Shown here: one piece after another, positions 51,762-62,727 of the stretch
How positions within the stretch are numbered: position 1 is the stretch's first letter
How the letters are laid out: each line of letters begins with the position of its first letter
DNA from: an uncultured Actinomycetes bacterium
GTDB taxonomy: Bacteria; Actinomycetota; Actinomycetes; S36-B12; UBA10799
Direction: 5' to 3'
Assembly (NCBI GenBank): GCA_946803585.1
Contig: CAMPEQ010000006.1
Location: forward strand, 124,001 to 188,000
DNA: 64,000 nt
The notes under the pieces: generated by a model
Databases searched by the model: none
What the model was told of the DNA's origin: nothing
What the model saw: only the letters and a program-made list of their open reading frames with translations
Translations under genes and position numbers: made by a program

Positions 51762-52921
51762 GTAGCTCGCAACGAATTCGTCGCCAACCTGGTCTCCTAG
51801 TTCTGGAGGATGGTCGCTCGTTTTGCGGGACCTCGTTTGGGGCGCAGGGGTCTGCTTTTGGAGAGGCGGTCTTCTCAACGGGGATGACTGGCTACCAGGA
51901 GACGCTGACCGACCCGTCCTATCGACGCCAGATCGTCGTAATGACGGCTCCCCATATCGGCAATACCGGTATGAATGATGACGACGCTGAGTCCCGCCAG
52001 ATTTGGGTGAGTGGATTCGTCGTCCGCGATCTAAGTCGAATCGCCAGCAATTGGCGCTCGCAGCGTGAGCTCGCGGACGATCTAGCGGATGTGGGTGTCG
52101 TGGGAGTGGCCGATATTGATACTCGCGCGCTGACTCGTCACCTGCGGGATCGTGGCGCAATGCGCGCCGGGGTATTCGGCGGTTCCGATGCCGCTGCGCC
52201 GCTCGAGGAGCTCGTCGCCGCCGTGAAGGCCAGCCCCAGCATGGTGGGCGCGGACTTGGCAGGGGAAGTCACGACCCCGCAGAGCTATACCGTTGCTGCC
52301 CAAGGTCAGCCCAGATTTCGAGTTGCCGCGGTTGACCTCGGAATCAAGGCAATGACGCCGGAGATGATGGCAGCTCGCGGTATAGAGGTTGTGGTTGTTC
52401 CATCCTCTGTAACGTCGGCCGAGCTTGCAGCTCTTGAGATCGATGGGCTCTTTCTCTCCAACGGTCCCGGTGACCCCGCTACCGCCGACCGGACAGTTGA
52501 GCTTGCCCGCTGGGCGTTGGAGAGCCGTCTGCCGTTGTTCGGGATCTGCTTCGGTAACCAGATCCTTGGTCGAGCTCTCGGCTTTGGGACCTACAAGCTT
52601 CCGTTCGGGCATCGTGGTATCAACCAGCCGGTGATGGATCTGACGACACGGAAGGTCGAGGTCACCTCGCAAAACCACGGATTTGCAGTCGACGCTCCAA
52701 TCGGGGAATCGGTTGAGACTGATTTTGGTCGCGCTCGAGTCAGTCACGTGGGCCTTAATGACAACGTTGTCGAAGGTATCGAGTGCCTTGATCGGCCAGC
52801 CTTCTCGGTGCAGTACCACCCTGAGGCAGCCGCGGGTCCGCATGATTCGGCATATCTATTTGACCGGTTTTTCTCGTTGTTGGAAGCGAACAGATCTGTC
52901 ACTTCAGGGGGGAGTAGGTAG
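51758..52921 (+). CDS. carA: Carbamoyl-phosphate synthase small subunit
   Basis: [54 protein letters not shown]. Confidence 0.97.
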   Translation: MSSSQRIRRQPGLLVLEDGRSFCGTSFGAQGSAFGEAVFSTGMTGYQETLTDPSYRRQIVVMTAPHIGNTGMNDDDAESRQIWVSGFVVRDLSRIASNWRSQRELADDLADVGVVGVADIDTRALTRHLRDRGAMRAGVFGGSDAAAPLEELVAAVKASPSMVGADLAGEVTTPQSYTVAAQGQPRFRVAAVDLGIKAMTPEMMAARGIEVVVVPSSVTSAELAALEIDGLFLSNGPGDPATADRTVELARWALESRLPLFGICFGNQILGRALGFGTYKLPFGHRGINQPVMDLTTRKVEVTSQNHGFAVDAPIGESVETDFGRARVSHVGLNDNVVEGIECLDRPAFSVQYHPEAAAGPHDSAYLFDRFFSLLEANRSVTSGGSR

Positions 52922-52923
52922 TC

Positions 52924-55900
52924 GTGCCACGTAGAGATGACATTAAGAGCGTTCTCGTTATTGGTTCCGGCCCGATCGTTATTGGCCAGGCATGCGAGTT
53001 CGACTACTCCGGAACGCAGGCGTGCCGTGTCCTACGCGAGGAGGGTATTCGGGTCGTGCTGGTGAATAGCAATCCAGCAACGATCATGACTGACCCGGAG
53101 TTCGCTGATGCGACGTACGTCGAGCCGATCACCCCGGAGATCATTGAGAAGATCATCGCAACGGAGCGCCCGGATGCGGTACTGCCAACGCTCGGTGGCC
53201 AGACCGCGTTGAACGCCGCAATCGAGTTGGACAAGGCGGGCATCCTAGACAAGTACGGGGTCGAGTTGATCGGTGCCCAGGTTGCGGCGATCGAGGCCGG
53301 GGAGAACCGTGAGAAGTTCAAAGAAATCGTTGCCACCATCGATATTCACGGATACCAGGCTGAGTCAGCGCGCAGCGTCATCTGTCACACATTGCAGGAT
53401 TGTTTCGCGGGAGCTGAGGAACTCGGGTACCCGATGGTGGTCCGACCGTCGTTCACGATGGGCGGGGCCGGCTCAGGGATGGCGTATAACCCCAACGACT
53501 TAGAGCGCATCGCCGGTGCTGGGTTGGCCGCTAGTCCAACCTCGGAGGTCCTCCTTGAGGAGTCGATCCTTGGCTGGAAAGAGTACGAACTCGAGGTGAT
53601 GCGCGACAAACACGACAACGTTGTCGTCGTGTGTTCAATCGAGAACGTTGATCCGGTCGGCGTGCACACCGGTGATTCGATCACCGTCGCTCCCGCGTTG
53701 ACTCTCACCGACCGCGAGTTCCAGCGGATGCGAGACGTCGGTATCGACGTCATTCGCAAGGTCGGTGTCGAGACCGGCGGTTGTAATATTCAGTTCGCCA
53801 TTGATCCGGATACTGGTCGGATGATCGTGATCGAGATGAACCCTCGAGTGTCTCGATCCTCAGCACTGGCTTCCAAGGCAACGGGGTTCCCGATCGCCAA
53901 GATCGCGGCAAAGCTCGCGATTGGCTACACCCTCGACGAGATCCCCAACGACATCACCAAGAAGACCCCGGCCGCCTTTGAGCCAACCTTGGACTACATC
54001 GTCGTAAAGGTGCCCCGTTTTGCTTTCGAGAAGTTCCCCAACACTGACCAGACCCTGACGACCACGATGAAGAGCGTTGGCGAGGCGATGGCGATCGGGC
54101 GTAACTTCACCGAGGCACTCCAGAAGGCGCTACGCAGCGTCGAGAAGCGCTCTGCGAGTTTCGCTTGGCCCGGGTCGAAGTCCGATGTCGACATCGAGGA
54201 CTTACTGTCCCGGATGGCGATCCCGACGGATGGTCGACTGAACGAGGTTCAGCTCGCGCTTTGGGCCGGTGCGACGATCGAGCAGGTTCATGAAGCATGC
54301 GATATCGATCCATGGTTCCTCGATCAGATTGAGCTGATCAACGAGATTGCCGACGAGGTACGCCAGGCGCCTGAACTTGATGTCGAGATCCTGCGAGTTG
54401 CCAAACGTCACGGCTTTTCCGACGTCCAACTCGCGGCACTCCGTAGTAATGACTCGCTTCAGCGAGACGCGCTGGCGATTGCGGAGCTGCGTGCCGAGCT
54501 CGGAGTCAATCCGGTCTACAAGACCGTCGATACCTGTGCGGCAGAGTTTGAGGCGTCGACGCCGTACCACTACTCCACGTACGACGAGGAATCCGAGGTT
54601 GCCGGGCGAGAGCGGCCAGCTGTGCTCATCCTCGGGTCCGGCCCAAATCGAATCGGCCAGGGTATTGAGTTCGATTACTCCTGCGTACACGCGGCGCTGA
54701 CGCTACGCGAGGCCGGTTACGAGACCGTAATGGTCAACTGCAATCCAGAAACAGTATCGACCGACTACGACACCTCCGATCGCCTCTACTTTGAACCGCT
54801 CACCGCGGAAGATGTGATGGCCGTTTACAACGCCGAGGTCGCGGCAGGGCCCGTGGTAGGAGTCATCTGCCAGCTCGGCGGGCAAACTCCGCTGGGTCTG
54901 GCTCAAACGCTCAAGGACCAGGGTGTTCCGGTAGTCGGCACATCACCGGAGGCTATTCACCTTGCCGAGGAGCGGGGAGCGTTCGGCAAAGTACTAGCCG
55001 AAGCCCAGCTACCTGCTCCGGCGCACGGATTGGCAAGTAGCTTTGAGGAAGCAACAGAGATTGCCGATCGGGTCGGGTATCCGGTTCTGGTGCGCCCATC
55101 GTATGTTCTCGGCGGTCGCGGAATGGAGATCGTCTACGACGAGACGATGATGGCCGACTACCTCGAGCGAGCGACTGAGGCCAGTCCCGAGCACCCGGTG
55201 CTCGTAGATCGATTCCTTGACGATGCGATCGAGGTTGATGTCGATGCGCTCTATGACGGAAGCGAGCTTTTCCTCGGAGCGGTAATGGAACATATCGAGG
55301 AGGCGGGGGTTCACTCCGGGGACTCGGCATGTGCGCTACCGCCGATTACGCTAAGCCAGACCGAGGTCGAGCGGGTGAGGGCCAGCACGGAGGCCATCGC
55401 CAGTGGGATCGGCGTGCGAGGTCTGCTGAACGTGCAGTATGCCCTAGCCGGCGGAATCCTCTACGTGTTGGAGGCCAACCCGCGGGCGTCACGAACTGTG
55501 CCTTTCGTGTCAAAAGCAACTGGTGTCTCGTTAGCTAAGGCGGCTGCCCGGATCGCAATGGGGTCGACGATCAGCGAGCTGCGTGAGACTGGCGTGCTGC
55601 CGACACAAGGTGACGGAGGAACGTTGCCCCTCGGCGGGCCGATGGCCGTGAAAGAGGCCGTCTTGCCGTTCGCGCGGTTCCTTGGTGTTGACACGCTACT
55701 TGGCCCCGAGATGCGTTCCACTGGTGAAGTCATGGGGATTGACGATGATTTTGGAACCGCGTTTGCCAAGTCGCAGATCGCGGCATTCTCCTCCGGTTTG
55801 CCGACCTCTGGTCGGGTCTTCGTGTCGATGGCTGACCGGGATAAGCGATCGATGGTGTTTCCCATCAAACGTCTCGCTGACCTCGGATTCGAGATTGCCG

Positions 55901-56280
55901 CGACCCCAGGTACAGCAGCGATCTTGGCTCGCCACGGGGTGAAGGCCACCGAGCTGCGGAAGCACTTCCAGGGCGCCGGACCGAACGGAGAACCCACAAC
56001 TGTGGCTGCCATGGAGGCAGGTGAGATCGCTATGGTCGTCAACACTCCTTACGGCGTCGGTGGACGTGTCGACGGATATGAGATCCGCTCGGTTGCTGTG
56101 CGGCTTGGAATTCCGTGTATCACCACGGTGCAGGGGCTCTCTGCGGCTGTTGAGGGAATCGAGTCGCTATTGGCGGGGGAGATGGGTGTGCGAAGCCTCC
56201 AGCAGCACGCCAGTGACCTCGCTACGCTGCAGGCGGCCCAAGCGGCCGCACTTGCAGAGGCACGTGGGGCCCCGGCATGA
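52924..56280 (+). CDS. carB: Carbamoyl-phosphate synthase large subunit
   Basis: [28 protein letters not shown] and a second ATP-grasp half ([23 protein letters not shown]). Confidence 0.98.
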   Translation: MPRRDDIKSVLVIGSGPIVIGQACEFDYSGTQACRVLREEGIRVVLVNSNPATIMTDPEFADATYVEPITPEIIEKIIATERPDAVLPTLGGQTALNAAIELDKAGILDKYGVELIGAQVAAIEAGENREKFKEIVATIDIHGYQAESARSVICHTLQDCFAGAEELGYPMVVRPSFTMGGAGSGMAYNPNDLERIAGAGLAASPTSEVLLEESILGWKEYELEVMRDKHDNVVVVCSIENVDPVGVHTGDSITVAPALTLTDREFQRMRDVGIDVIRKVGVETGGCNIQFAIDPDTGRMIVIEMNPRVSRSSALASKATGFPIAKIAAKLAIGYTLDEIPNDITKKTPAAFEPTLDYIVVKVPRFAFEKFPNTDQTLTTTMKSVGEAMAIGRNFTEALQKALRSVEKRSASFAWPGSKSDVDIEDLLSRMAIPTDGRLNEVQLALWAGATIEQVHEACDIDPWFLDQIELINEIADEVRQAPELDVEILRVAKRHGFSDVQLAALRSNDSLQRDALAIAELRAELGVNPVYKTVDTCAAEFEASTPYHYSTYDEESEVAGRERPAVLILGSGPNRIGQGIEFDYSCVHAALTLREAGYETVMVNCNPETVSTDYDTSDRLYFEPLTAEDVMAVYNAEVAAGPVVGVICQLGGQTPLGLAQTLKDQGVPVVGTSPEAIHLAEERGAFGKVLAEAQLPAPAHGLASSFEEATEIADRVGYPVLVRPSYVLGGRGMEIVYDETMMADYLERATEASPEHPVLVDRFLDDAIEVDVDALYDGSELFLGAVMEHIEEAGVHSGDSACALPPITLSQTEVERVRASTEAIASGIGVRGLLNVQYALAGGILYVLEANPRASRTVPFVSKATGVSLAKAAARIAMGSTISELRETGVLPTQGDGGTLPLGGPMAVKEAVLPFARFLGVDTLLGPEMRSTGEVMGIDDDFGTAFAKSQIAAFSSGLPTSGRVFVSMADRDKRSMVFPIKRLADLGFEIAATPGTAAILARHGVKATELRKHFQGAGPNGEPTTVAAMEAGEIAMVVNTPYGVGGRVDGYEIRSVAVRLGIPCITTVQGLSAAVEGIESLLAGEMGVRSLQQHASDLATLQAAQAAALAEARGAPA

Positions 56281-57176
56281 CCAGCAATACCGATCGAGAG
56301 CGCAGTAAGGCGGGCGCCTTGCAGGTTAAGGGCGAGATCCTGACCATTCGCCGGGCCGGTGACTATTACGTCATCGTCTTTGCGGCACCGGGAGTCGCTC
56401 AACGGACCCGTCCGGGGCACTTCGCCGCTGTCGCGGTCGGTGGTCAGCCAACGGCCATGCTGTTACGACGTTCCTTCTCGATCCACCAAGTCGATACGGC
56501 TGGGGCCCTCGGCGGCACAGTTGAGATTGTCGTGGATGCGCACGGGGCAGGTACCAAGTGGCTCGTTGAGCGTAAGCCGGGCGATTCGATTGATGTGATT
56601 GCTCCGCTGGGACGGCCGTTCTCCCTGCCCAAGGATCCGGTGTCCACAATCCTGGTTGGTGGGGGATACGGGTCGGCTCCGTTGTTCATGTTGGCTGATC
56701 GCCTCCGCGAACGGGGATGTCGAGTCGATCTCGTTCTTGGGGCCGCAACTGCGTCGAAGCTGTTCGGGGTTGTTGACGGCCGCCGCCGCGCGTCCGCCCT
56801 GCACGTGACAACGGATGACGGTTCGATGGGCACGAAGGGTCGGGTGACTGCGGTCCTGGACAGGATCCTCGATGACTATGACGGGCAAGTGATCTATGGC
56901 TGCGGACCAATGCCGATGCTGTCGGCGATCGCAGAGATCGCGCAGAATCGCGGTATCGCCAGCCAAACAGCAGTGGAAGAGGCAATGGCATGCGGCGTTG
57001 GCGTGTGCATGACCTGTGTCCTGCCGGTCAGGGGAACCGACGGAATCACTCGCATGGTTCGCTCGTGCACTGACGGGCCAGTGTTCTTTGGCGAGGATGT
57101 GCGCTGGTCGGATGTCGGCACAGTGCCGACTGACTGTTTGGGTGCCCCCATTGCGCAGCCAGAAAGTAGCAAGTGA
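56277..57176 (+). CDS. pyrK: Dihydroorotate dehydrogenase electron-transfer subunit (PyrK-type)
   Basis: FAD/NAD-binding reductase; 2Fe-2S ligand cluster [14 protein letters not shown]…RSCTDGPVF. Confidence 0.92.
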   Translation: MTSNTDRERSKAGALQVKGEILTIRRAGDYYVIVFAAPGVAQRTRPGHFAAVAVGGQPTAMLLRRSFSIHQVDTAGALGGTVEIVVDAHGAGTKWLVERKPGDSIDVIAPLGRPFSLPKDPVSTILVGGGYGSAPLFMLADRLRERGCRVDLVLGAATASKLFGVVDGRRRASALHVTTDDGSMGTKGRVTAVLDRILDDYDGQVIYGCGPMPMLSAIAEIAQNRGIASQTAVEEAMACGVGVCMTCVLPVRGTDGITRMVRSCTDGPVFFGEDVRWSDVGTVPTDCLGAPIAQPESSK

Positions 57177-58114
57177 TGAGTGCGCCAATCGATATGAGGG
57201 CAAACCTCGCAGGGGCACAACTGCCGTCGCCCATTTTGACTGCCTCTGGGTGTGCCGCCGCCGGTCGTGAGCTCGACCGGTTCTTCGATATCACTGAGAT
57301 TGGTGCGGTTGTCACCAAGAGCATCATGCTGGAGCCACGGTCCGGGCGAGCGACGCCGCGCATGGCCGAGACTCCGGCCGGAATGCTGAACTCTATTGGC
57401 TTGCAAGGTCCCGGCGTCGAGGACTTCATTGCGAAGGACTTGACCTGGTTGCGGGATCGCGGGGCGCGCACAGTGGTGTCAATCGCTGGTGGTTCGGTCA
57501 ACGAGTTCGGTGAACTTGCGGCCCGGTTGCGCCATGAGGAGGGGATTTCCGCGATCGAAGTGAATATCTCCTGCCCAAACGTTGCGAACCGCGGACAGGT
57601 ATTTGCCTGCGATCCCATGTCCGCGAGCTCGGTGATTCATGCCGTACGCAGGAATACCAGCACGCTGACCCCGATATTCGCCAAGCTGTCGCCAGATGTC
57701 ACCGACATCGCTGACATCGCCGGAGCGTGTGTGGCTGCTGGGGCAGATGGCCTGTCGATGATCAATACGACACTCGGGATGGTCATTGACACAACCACTT
57801 TGCGTCCAGCCTTAGCCGGTATCACCGGCGGCCTATCTGGTCCGGCAATCAGGCCAATGGCAGTTCGCTGCGTCTGGCAAGTACGCCAAGCATTGCCAGA
57901 TATCCCGATCCTGGGAATGGGTGGAATCGCAACAGGTCTGGACGCGCTGCAGTTCCTACTCGCGGGCGCCAACGCGGTGAGTGTCGGGACAGCGGTCTTC
58001 AATGACCCCTCTGCTCCGATTCGGATCCAACGAGAACTAGCCGCGGCGCTCGCTGACCGCGGCTTCGAAAGCGTTGCTGATGCCATTAGCTATGCCCACC
58101 GAGAGCAGGAGTAA
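57173..58114 (+). CDS. pyrD: Dihydroorotate dehydrogenase, class 1B type
   Basis: [27 protein letters not shown] (Cys catalytic base), [29 protein letters not shown]. Confidence 0.93.
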   Translation: MMSAPIDMRANLAGAQLPSPILTASGCAAAGRELDRFFDITEIGAVVTKSIMLEPRSGRATPRMAETPAGMLNSIGLQGPGVEDFIAKDLTWLRDRGARTVVSIAGGSVNEFGELAARLRHEEGISAIEVNISCPNVANRGQVFACDPMSASSVIHAVRRNTSTLTPIFAKLSPDVTDIADIAGACVAAGADGLSMINTTLGMVIDTTTLRPALAGITGGLSGPAIRPMAVRCVWQVRQALPDIPILGMGGIATGLDALQFLLAGANAVSVGTAVFNDPSAPIRIQRELAAALADRGFESVADAISYAHREQE

Positions 58115-58118
58115 CGCA

Positions 58119-58814
58119 GTGTCGAGTACGCGTCCACCTATCGCAGTTGCACTTGACGTCGCCGATCTTTCAACGGCCACCGCCTTGGCCGCCTCCCTCG
58201 GAGATAACGTCACCTGTCTGAAGGTGGGGCTAGAGACTTACCTTCGCGACGGCGCGGCAGGTGTTCGCCAGATCATGTCGGCTTCCTCGGCTGACACTGA
58301 GCTTTTCCTTGACCTCAAACTGCATGACATCCCTAACACCGTGGCCGGAGCCGCTCGCTCGGTTGCGCCACTTAATCCACGCTTGTTGACGGTGCATGCC
58401 AGCGGTGGCCCGAGGATGGTTGAAGCTGCCGTGGCGGCGCTACCGCAGACCCAGATCACGGCGGTGACGGTGCTGACCTCGATGTCGGCCGATGACCTTG
58501 CTGCGGTGGGTGTGTCGGGCGAACCGATCGAAGCAGTCGTCCGGCTCGCTCGACTAGCTGTCGAGGCGGGGGCTGCTGCATTGGTCTGCTCACCGCTGGA
58601 GGTAGCCGCGGTCCGCGCGGCCGTTGGTCCTGATGTGCGACTGGTGACACCGGGGGTCAGGCCCGCGGGTAGCGCTACGGGTGACCAGCAACGCGTTGCT
58701 ACCCCAGCTGAAGCGATTCGCGACGGAGCTGACTTGTTGGTGATTGGTCGCCCGATCACGGCTGCCACCGATCCCGCCGCAGCGGCAGCGACGATCGGCC
58801 GTGCACTGGTCTAA
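58119..58814 (+). CDS. pyrF: Orotidine-5'-phosphate decarboxylase (PyrF, short E. coli-like type)
   Basis: [44 protein letters not shown] 58119 start. Confidence 0.95.
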   Translation: MSSTRPPIAVALDVADLSTATALAASLGDNVTCLKVGLETYLRDGAAGVRQIMSASSADTELFLDLKLHDIPNTVAGAARSVAPLNPRLLTVHASGGPRMVEAAVAALPQTQITAVTVLTSMSADDLAAVGVSGEPIEAVVRLARLAVEAGAAALVCSPLEVAAVRAAVGPDVRLVTPGVRPAGSATGDQQRVATPAEAIRDGADLLVIGRPITAATDPAAAAATIGRALV

Positions 58815-58877
58815 GGACTCGGTTAGTAGGCGTTGCGTGCGGGGCGCGCACGGCTACTGCTGCTAGTTTCTGGCAAC

Positions 58878-59189
58878 GTGGCACTTCCTACTCTGACTAC
58901 GGCTCAGCGAGCCGAAGCGGCCGCGCGGGCGACCGAGGCGCGCCGGGTGCGGGCGACACTCAAAGCTGATCTCAAGGCGCGACGCCTGAATGTCTCCGAT
59001 GTCATAGCGTTGTCGGATACCGATGAGGCCATCGCCAAGATGAAGGTGATCATCTTGCTTGAAGCGCTTCCCGGAGTGGGTAAGACCAAGGCCGCTGCGA
59101 TTATGGAACAGAACGCTATCGCTACCTCCCGTCGTGTGCGCGGATTAGGACCTCACCAGCGAAGCGCCCTGATCGAGAGGTTCGGATGA
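58878..59189 (+). CDS. mihF: Integration host factor, actinobacterial type (mIHF)
   Basis: ALPTLTTAQRAEAAARATEARRVRATLKADLK … LEALPGVGKTKAAAIMEQNAIATSRRVRGLGPHQRSALIERFG; GTG 58878. Confidence 0.95.
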   Translation: MALPTLTTAQRAEAAARATEARRVRATLKADLKARRLNVSDVIALSDTDEAIAKMKVIILLEALPGVGKTKAAAIMEQNAIATSRRVRGLGPHQRSALIERFG

Positions 59190-59240
59190 CCTGCGCATGG
59201 CATATTCGCCTCCGATTGACGACCGAAGGAGTGCGAGTCC

Positions 59241-59819
59241 GTGAACGATGAATCCATAGGCCGCCAAGGGAAACTCGTCGTAGTCGCGGGTCCCTCAGGC
59301 GTTGGCAAGTCAACGGTCGTACGCAAGGCGATCGAACTAGATCCAGCTGTATGGCTATCTGTCTCGGCAACGACTCGCCAGCCGCGACCAGGTGAACACG
59401 ATGGAGTCGATTACCTGTTCCTGACCGACGAGCAGTTCCAGGCGCTTTCGGATGAGCACGGGTTCTTGGAGTCAGCATCGTTTGCAGGCAATCGCTATGG
59501 GACCCCGCGGGAATCGGTGGCCAAGTATCTCGAGGAAGGAACTGACGTCCTGCTCGAGATTGACCTTCAGGGCGTGCGCCAGGTGCGCGCCGCGATGCCG
59601 GCGGCCACGACGGTATTCATCGCGCCGCCAAGCTGGGAGATCCTGCGGGATCGGCTGACATCGAGGGGCACCGAAGATGAGGCTTCTGTGGCTCGACGCC
59701 TCGATGCGGCCCGACGTGAACTTGCCGCCCAGAATGAGTTCGATTCGGTCATCATTAATGCGGATGTCGAGCAGGCCGCTAAGCAGTTGCTAGCATGGGT
59801 TAGCTCCACCAGTACCTGA
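59241..59819 (+). CDS. gmk: Guanylate kinase
   Basis: [40 protein letters not shown]. Confidence 0.97.
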   Translation: MNDESIGRQGKLVVVAGPSGVGKSTVVRKAIELDPAVWLSVSATTRQPRPGEHDGVDYLFLTDEQFQALSDEHGFLESASFAGNRYGTPRESVAKYLEEGTDVLLEIDLQGVRQVRAAMPAATTVFIAPPSWEILRDRLTSRGTEDEASVARRLDAARRELAAQNEFDSVIINADVEQAAKQLLAWVSSTST

Positions 59820-59838
59820 CTGGCGTGCAATCAGCGAT

Positions 59839-60159
59839 GTGAACCGCGTCGTGGTAACAACTTTGGAAGGAACCGCAGTGGCAACTGCTCCAGATCCGCA
59901 GGGCATCACCGATCCGCCGATCGACGAATTGCTCGATAAGACTGACTCGAAGTACTCGCTGGTCATCTACGCAGCCAAGCGCGCACGCCAGATTAATGCG
60001 TATTACTCGCAACTGAGTGAAGGAATGCTCGAGTATGTGGGTCCACTCGTAGAGACTCACCTACAGGAGAAGCCGCTCTCAATCGCTCTCCGTGAGATTG
60101 ATGCTGGTTTGCTGTACTCCGAGCCGATCGAGGGTGCTGTAGAGAAAGTCCGAACCTGA
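59839..60159 (+). CDS. rpoZ: RNA polymerase omega subunit
   Basis: [38 protein letters not shown] start 59839, alternative GTG 59878. Confidence 0.94.
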   Translation: MNRVVVTTLEGTAVATAPDPQGITDPPIDELLDKTDSKYSLVIYAAKRARQINAYYSQLSEGMLEYVGPLVETHLQEKPLSIALREIDAGLLYSEPIEGAVEKVRT

Positions 60160-61364
60160 GCAAGCGGGTAGTACTTGGGGTAGGCGGCGGGATCGCCGCC
60201 TACAAGGCATGTGAGCTCCTACGTCAGCTCACCGAGGCAGGCCATGACGTTCGGGTAATTCCCACGGATGCGTCCCTTCGGTTTGTCGGGTCAGCCACCT
60301 GGGAGGCCCTCTCGGGTAATCCCGTGACCACGTCGGTATTTGATCAGGTTGACGAGGTTGCCCATGTTCGAATCGCCCAAGCCTGTGACCTCGTCGTAAT
60401 CGCGCCAGCCACTGCGGATCTAATCGCACGTATGGCGATGGGTCGGGCGGATGATCTACTGACCTCGACGCTACTGATGACGACGGCCCCGATCGTGATA
60501 TCGCCGGCGATGCACACAGAAATGTGGCGCCACCCGGCGACTCAGGAGAACGTCAAGACGCTTCGTACCAGAGGGATTCGAGTCCTGGAGCCGGCCGTTG
60601 GGCGGCTGACGGGTAAGGACTCCGGTCCCGGCCGGTTGCCGGATCCCCGCTCAATTGCGTTGGTATGTGAAGCGCTTCTTTGCAGGGATGACCCATCACA
60701 AGACCTCGCAGGTGTCAGGGTGACCGTGTCGGCGGGTGGGACTCGCGAGCCAATCGACCCGGTTCGTTATCTGGGCAATCGTTCGAGCGGCCGACAAGGT
60801 TGGGCGATTGCGGCCGCAGCTATTGCGCGGGGTGCCATTGTCACGGTGGTCGCGGCCAACGTCGATGCGCCGGATCCGGTGGGTGCGGAAGTTGTTCGTG
60901 TCGAGTCGGCAGGTGAGCTGCACTCCGCGGTACTCGAGCACACGAAGAACGCGGACGTCGTCATCATGGCCGCAGCCGTCGCAGACTTCCGCCCGGGTGA
61001 TGTGGCGACCTCGAAGATTAAGAAATCGGGAGCAGACGAGGGACTAAGACTTGAACTAGTGCGGACTACCGACGTCTTGGCCGACCTCGGGGCACATCGA
61101 AGCGAGCACCGCCCGGTCTTGGTCGGTTTTGCGGCAGAGACTGAACCCGATGAGGAGAACCTCGTCAGCCTTGCGCAAGGCAAACTCGCGAGTAAGCAAG
61201 TTGATTTGGTCGTTGCCAACGAGGTTGGCTCTGGACTCGGTTTCGAGTCACGCGAGAATCGCGTGGTGATCGTCTCTGAGGCCGCGGTGGTGGGCCGAAC
61301 TGAACGAACAAGCAAGTTAGGTGTCGCAAATGTGGTGTTAGACGCAGTTTCGAGTCTCTTGTAG
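60156..61364 (+). CDS. coaBC: Bifunctional phosphopantothenoylcysteine decarboxylase / phosphopantothenate--cysteine ligase
   Basis: The frame upstream of the ORF-track start 60324 encodes (L/M)[36 protein letters not shown], the expected N-terminus; only a CTG at 60156 (overlapping the rpoZ TGA) can initiate it. C-terminal [24 protein letters not shown] = CoaB. Confidence 0.93.
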   Translation: MSKRVVLGVGGGIAAYKACELLRQLTEAGHDVRVIPTDASLRFVGSATWEALSGNPVTTSVFDQVDEVAHVRIAQACDLVVIAPATADLIARMAMGRADDLLTSTLLMTTAPIVISPAMHTEMWRHPATQENVKTLRTRGIRVLEPAVGRLTGKDSGPGRLPDPRSIALVCEALLCRDDPSQDLAGVRVTVSAGGTREPIDPVRYLGNRSSGRQGWAIAAAAIARGAIVTVVAANVDAPDPVGAEVVRVESAGELHSAVLEHTKNADVVIMAAAVADFRPGDVATSKIKKSGADEGLRLELVRTTDVLADLGAHRSEHRPVLVGFAAETEPDEENLVSLAQGKLASKQVDLVVANEVGSGLGFESRENRVVIVSEAAVVGRTERTSKLGVANVVLDAVSSLL

Positions 61365-61393
61365 CGCGTCGGCCGCCGACCTAGGAAACGACG

Positions 61394-61495
61394 ATGGCTA
61401 GGCTGCTATCTCGAGAAACGTGCTTGTACAGTCATCTCACCTGCAGGCCGCATTCTAAGCGCGGCAATAAGCGTGGCAAGAAGAGCGCCAACTAG
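61394..61495 (+). CDS. Candidate small basic protein/leader peptide (33 aa) upstream of metK
   Basis: ATG 61394 to TAG 61495: MARLLSRETCLYSHLTCRPHSKRGNKRGKKSAN; preceded by aggaaa; the only ORF in the coaBC-metK gap; not in the ORF track. Confidence 0.4.
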   Translation: MARLLSRETCLYSHLTCRPHSKRGNKRGKKSAN

Positions 61496-61510
61496 AAAGG
61501 TTCGAAATCT

Positions 61511-62704
61511 ATGTCGGGTCGTTTGTTCACTTCCGAATCCGTTACCGAGGGTCATCCAGATAAGATGGCTGATCAAGTTAGCGACGCCATTCTCGATGCG
61601 ATGCTGACAGACGATCCAGGGAGCCGCGTCGCGGTTGAGACGCTGTTCACGACGGGTCTGGTCGTTGTCGGAGGCGAGGTAACCACCTCAACATGGGTCG
61701 ACATCCCGGAGATAGTTCGCAACAAGGTCTTAGAGATTGGCTACGACAGCTCCGACAAGGGATTTGACGGAGCGTCCTGCGGCGTCCAAATCGCCATCGG
61801 CAAGCAGTCACCAGATATCGCCCAAGGTGTAGATGACGCTTTCGAGGAGCGAACTGAAGGTTCCCACGATCCGCTAGATCTCCAAGGTGCCGGCGATCAA
61901 GGCTTGATGTTTGGTTACGCCAGCCATGAGACCCCCGAGTACATGCCGCTTCCGATCGCTCTAGCGCACCGCCTCGCTCGACGCCTATCCGCGGTGCGAC
62001 ACAAGGGTGAGATCGGATACCTGCGACCAGACGGTAAGACCCAGGTGACGATCGAATACGACGGTGACAAGCCAGTGCGCGTCGATACGGTTGTCTTGTC
62101 TACCCAGCATGCCGCTGACATTGACCTCGAGACCCTGCTTGCCCCCGACATTCGGGAGTTTGTGGTGGATCCAGAGCTTGAACAACTCGATATGGATACC
62201 TCCGGGTATCGACTACTCGTCAACCCCACCGGTCGCTTCGAGATTGGTGGCCCAATGGGAGATGCAGGCCTCACCGGACGAAAGATCATCGTTGATACCT
62301 ACGGTGGAATGGCGCGCCACGGCGGCGGCGCCTTCTCCGGTAAGGATCCATCGAAGGTTGACCGCTCTGCCGCTTACGCGATGCGCTGGGTAGCAAAGAA
62401 CGTGGTCGCAGCGGGGCTTGCAAAGCGTTGCGAGGTTCAGGTTGCCTACGCGATTGGAAAGGCACGTCCAGTCGGCCTGTTCGTCGAGACTTTTGGTACC
62501 GGAGCGGTCCCAGACTCGCGCATTCAAGATGCCGTCAATGAGGTGTTCGACCTGCGCCCGGCAGCGATCATTGCTGATCTAGACCTGCGCCGACCCATCT
62601 ATAGCAAGACGGCTGCCTACGGTCACTTCGGGCGAGATGATGCCGACTTCACCTGGGAGCGGACAGACCGGGTTGATGCTCTGCGATCTGCCGCAGGAAT
62701 CTAG
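61511..62704 (+). CDS. metK: S-adenosylmethionine synthetase
   Basis: [58 protein letters not shown] gaaagg. Confidence 0.98.
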   Translation: MSGRLFTSESVTEGHPDKMADQVSDAILDAMLTDDPGSRVAVETLFTTGLVVVGGEVTTSTWVDIPEIVRNKVLEIGYDSSDKGFDGASCGVQIAIGKQSPDIAQGVDDAFEERTEGSHDPLDLQGAGDQGLMFGYASHETPEYMPLPIALAHRLARRLSAVRHKGEIGYLRPDGKTQVTIEYDGDKPVRVDTVVLSTQHAADIDLETLLAPDIREFVVDPELEQLDMDTSGYRLLVNPTGRFEIGGPMGDAGLTGRKIIVDTYGGMARHGGGAFSGKDPSKVDRSAAYAMRWVAKNVVAAGLAKRCEVQVAYAIGKARPVGLFVETFGTGAVPDSRIQDAVNEVFDLRPAAIIADLDLRRPIYSKTAAYGHFGRDDADFTWERTDRVDALRSAAGI

Positions 62705-62727
62705 TACCTGGTCACTACGGATCTACG

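Noticed and set aside
55461-56045. Long antisense ORFs opposite core genes (e.g. 55461-56045, 52082-52843, 41438-42241, 8557-9141, minus strand)
   Set aside because: They lie opposite clearly identified conserved enzymes, have low-complexity Ser/Arg/Pro-rich translations and fit the usual shadow ORFs of high-GC sequence.
61365-61510. SAM riboswitch upstream of metK
   Set aside because: The gap is only about 146 nt and I see no SAM-I/IV core; a small ORF explains much of it.
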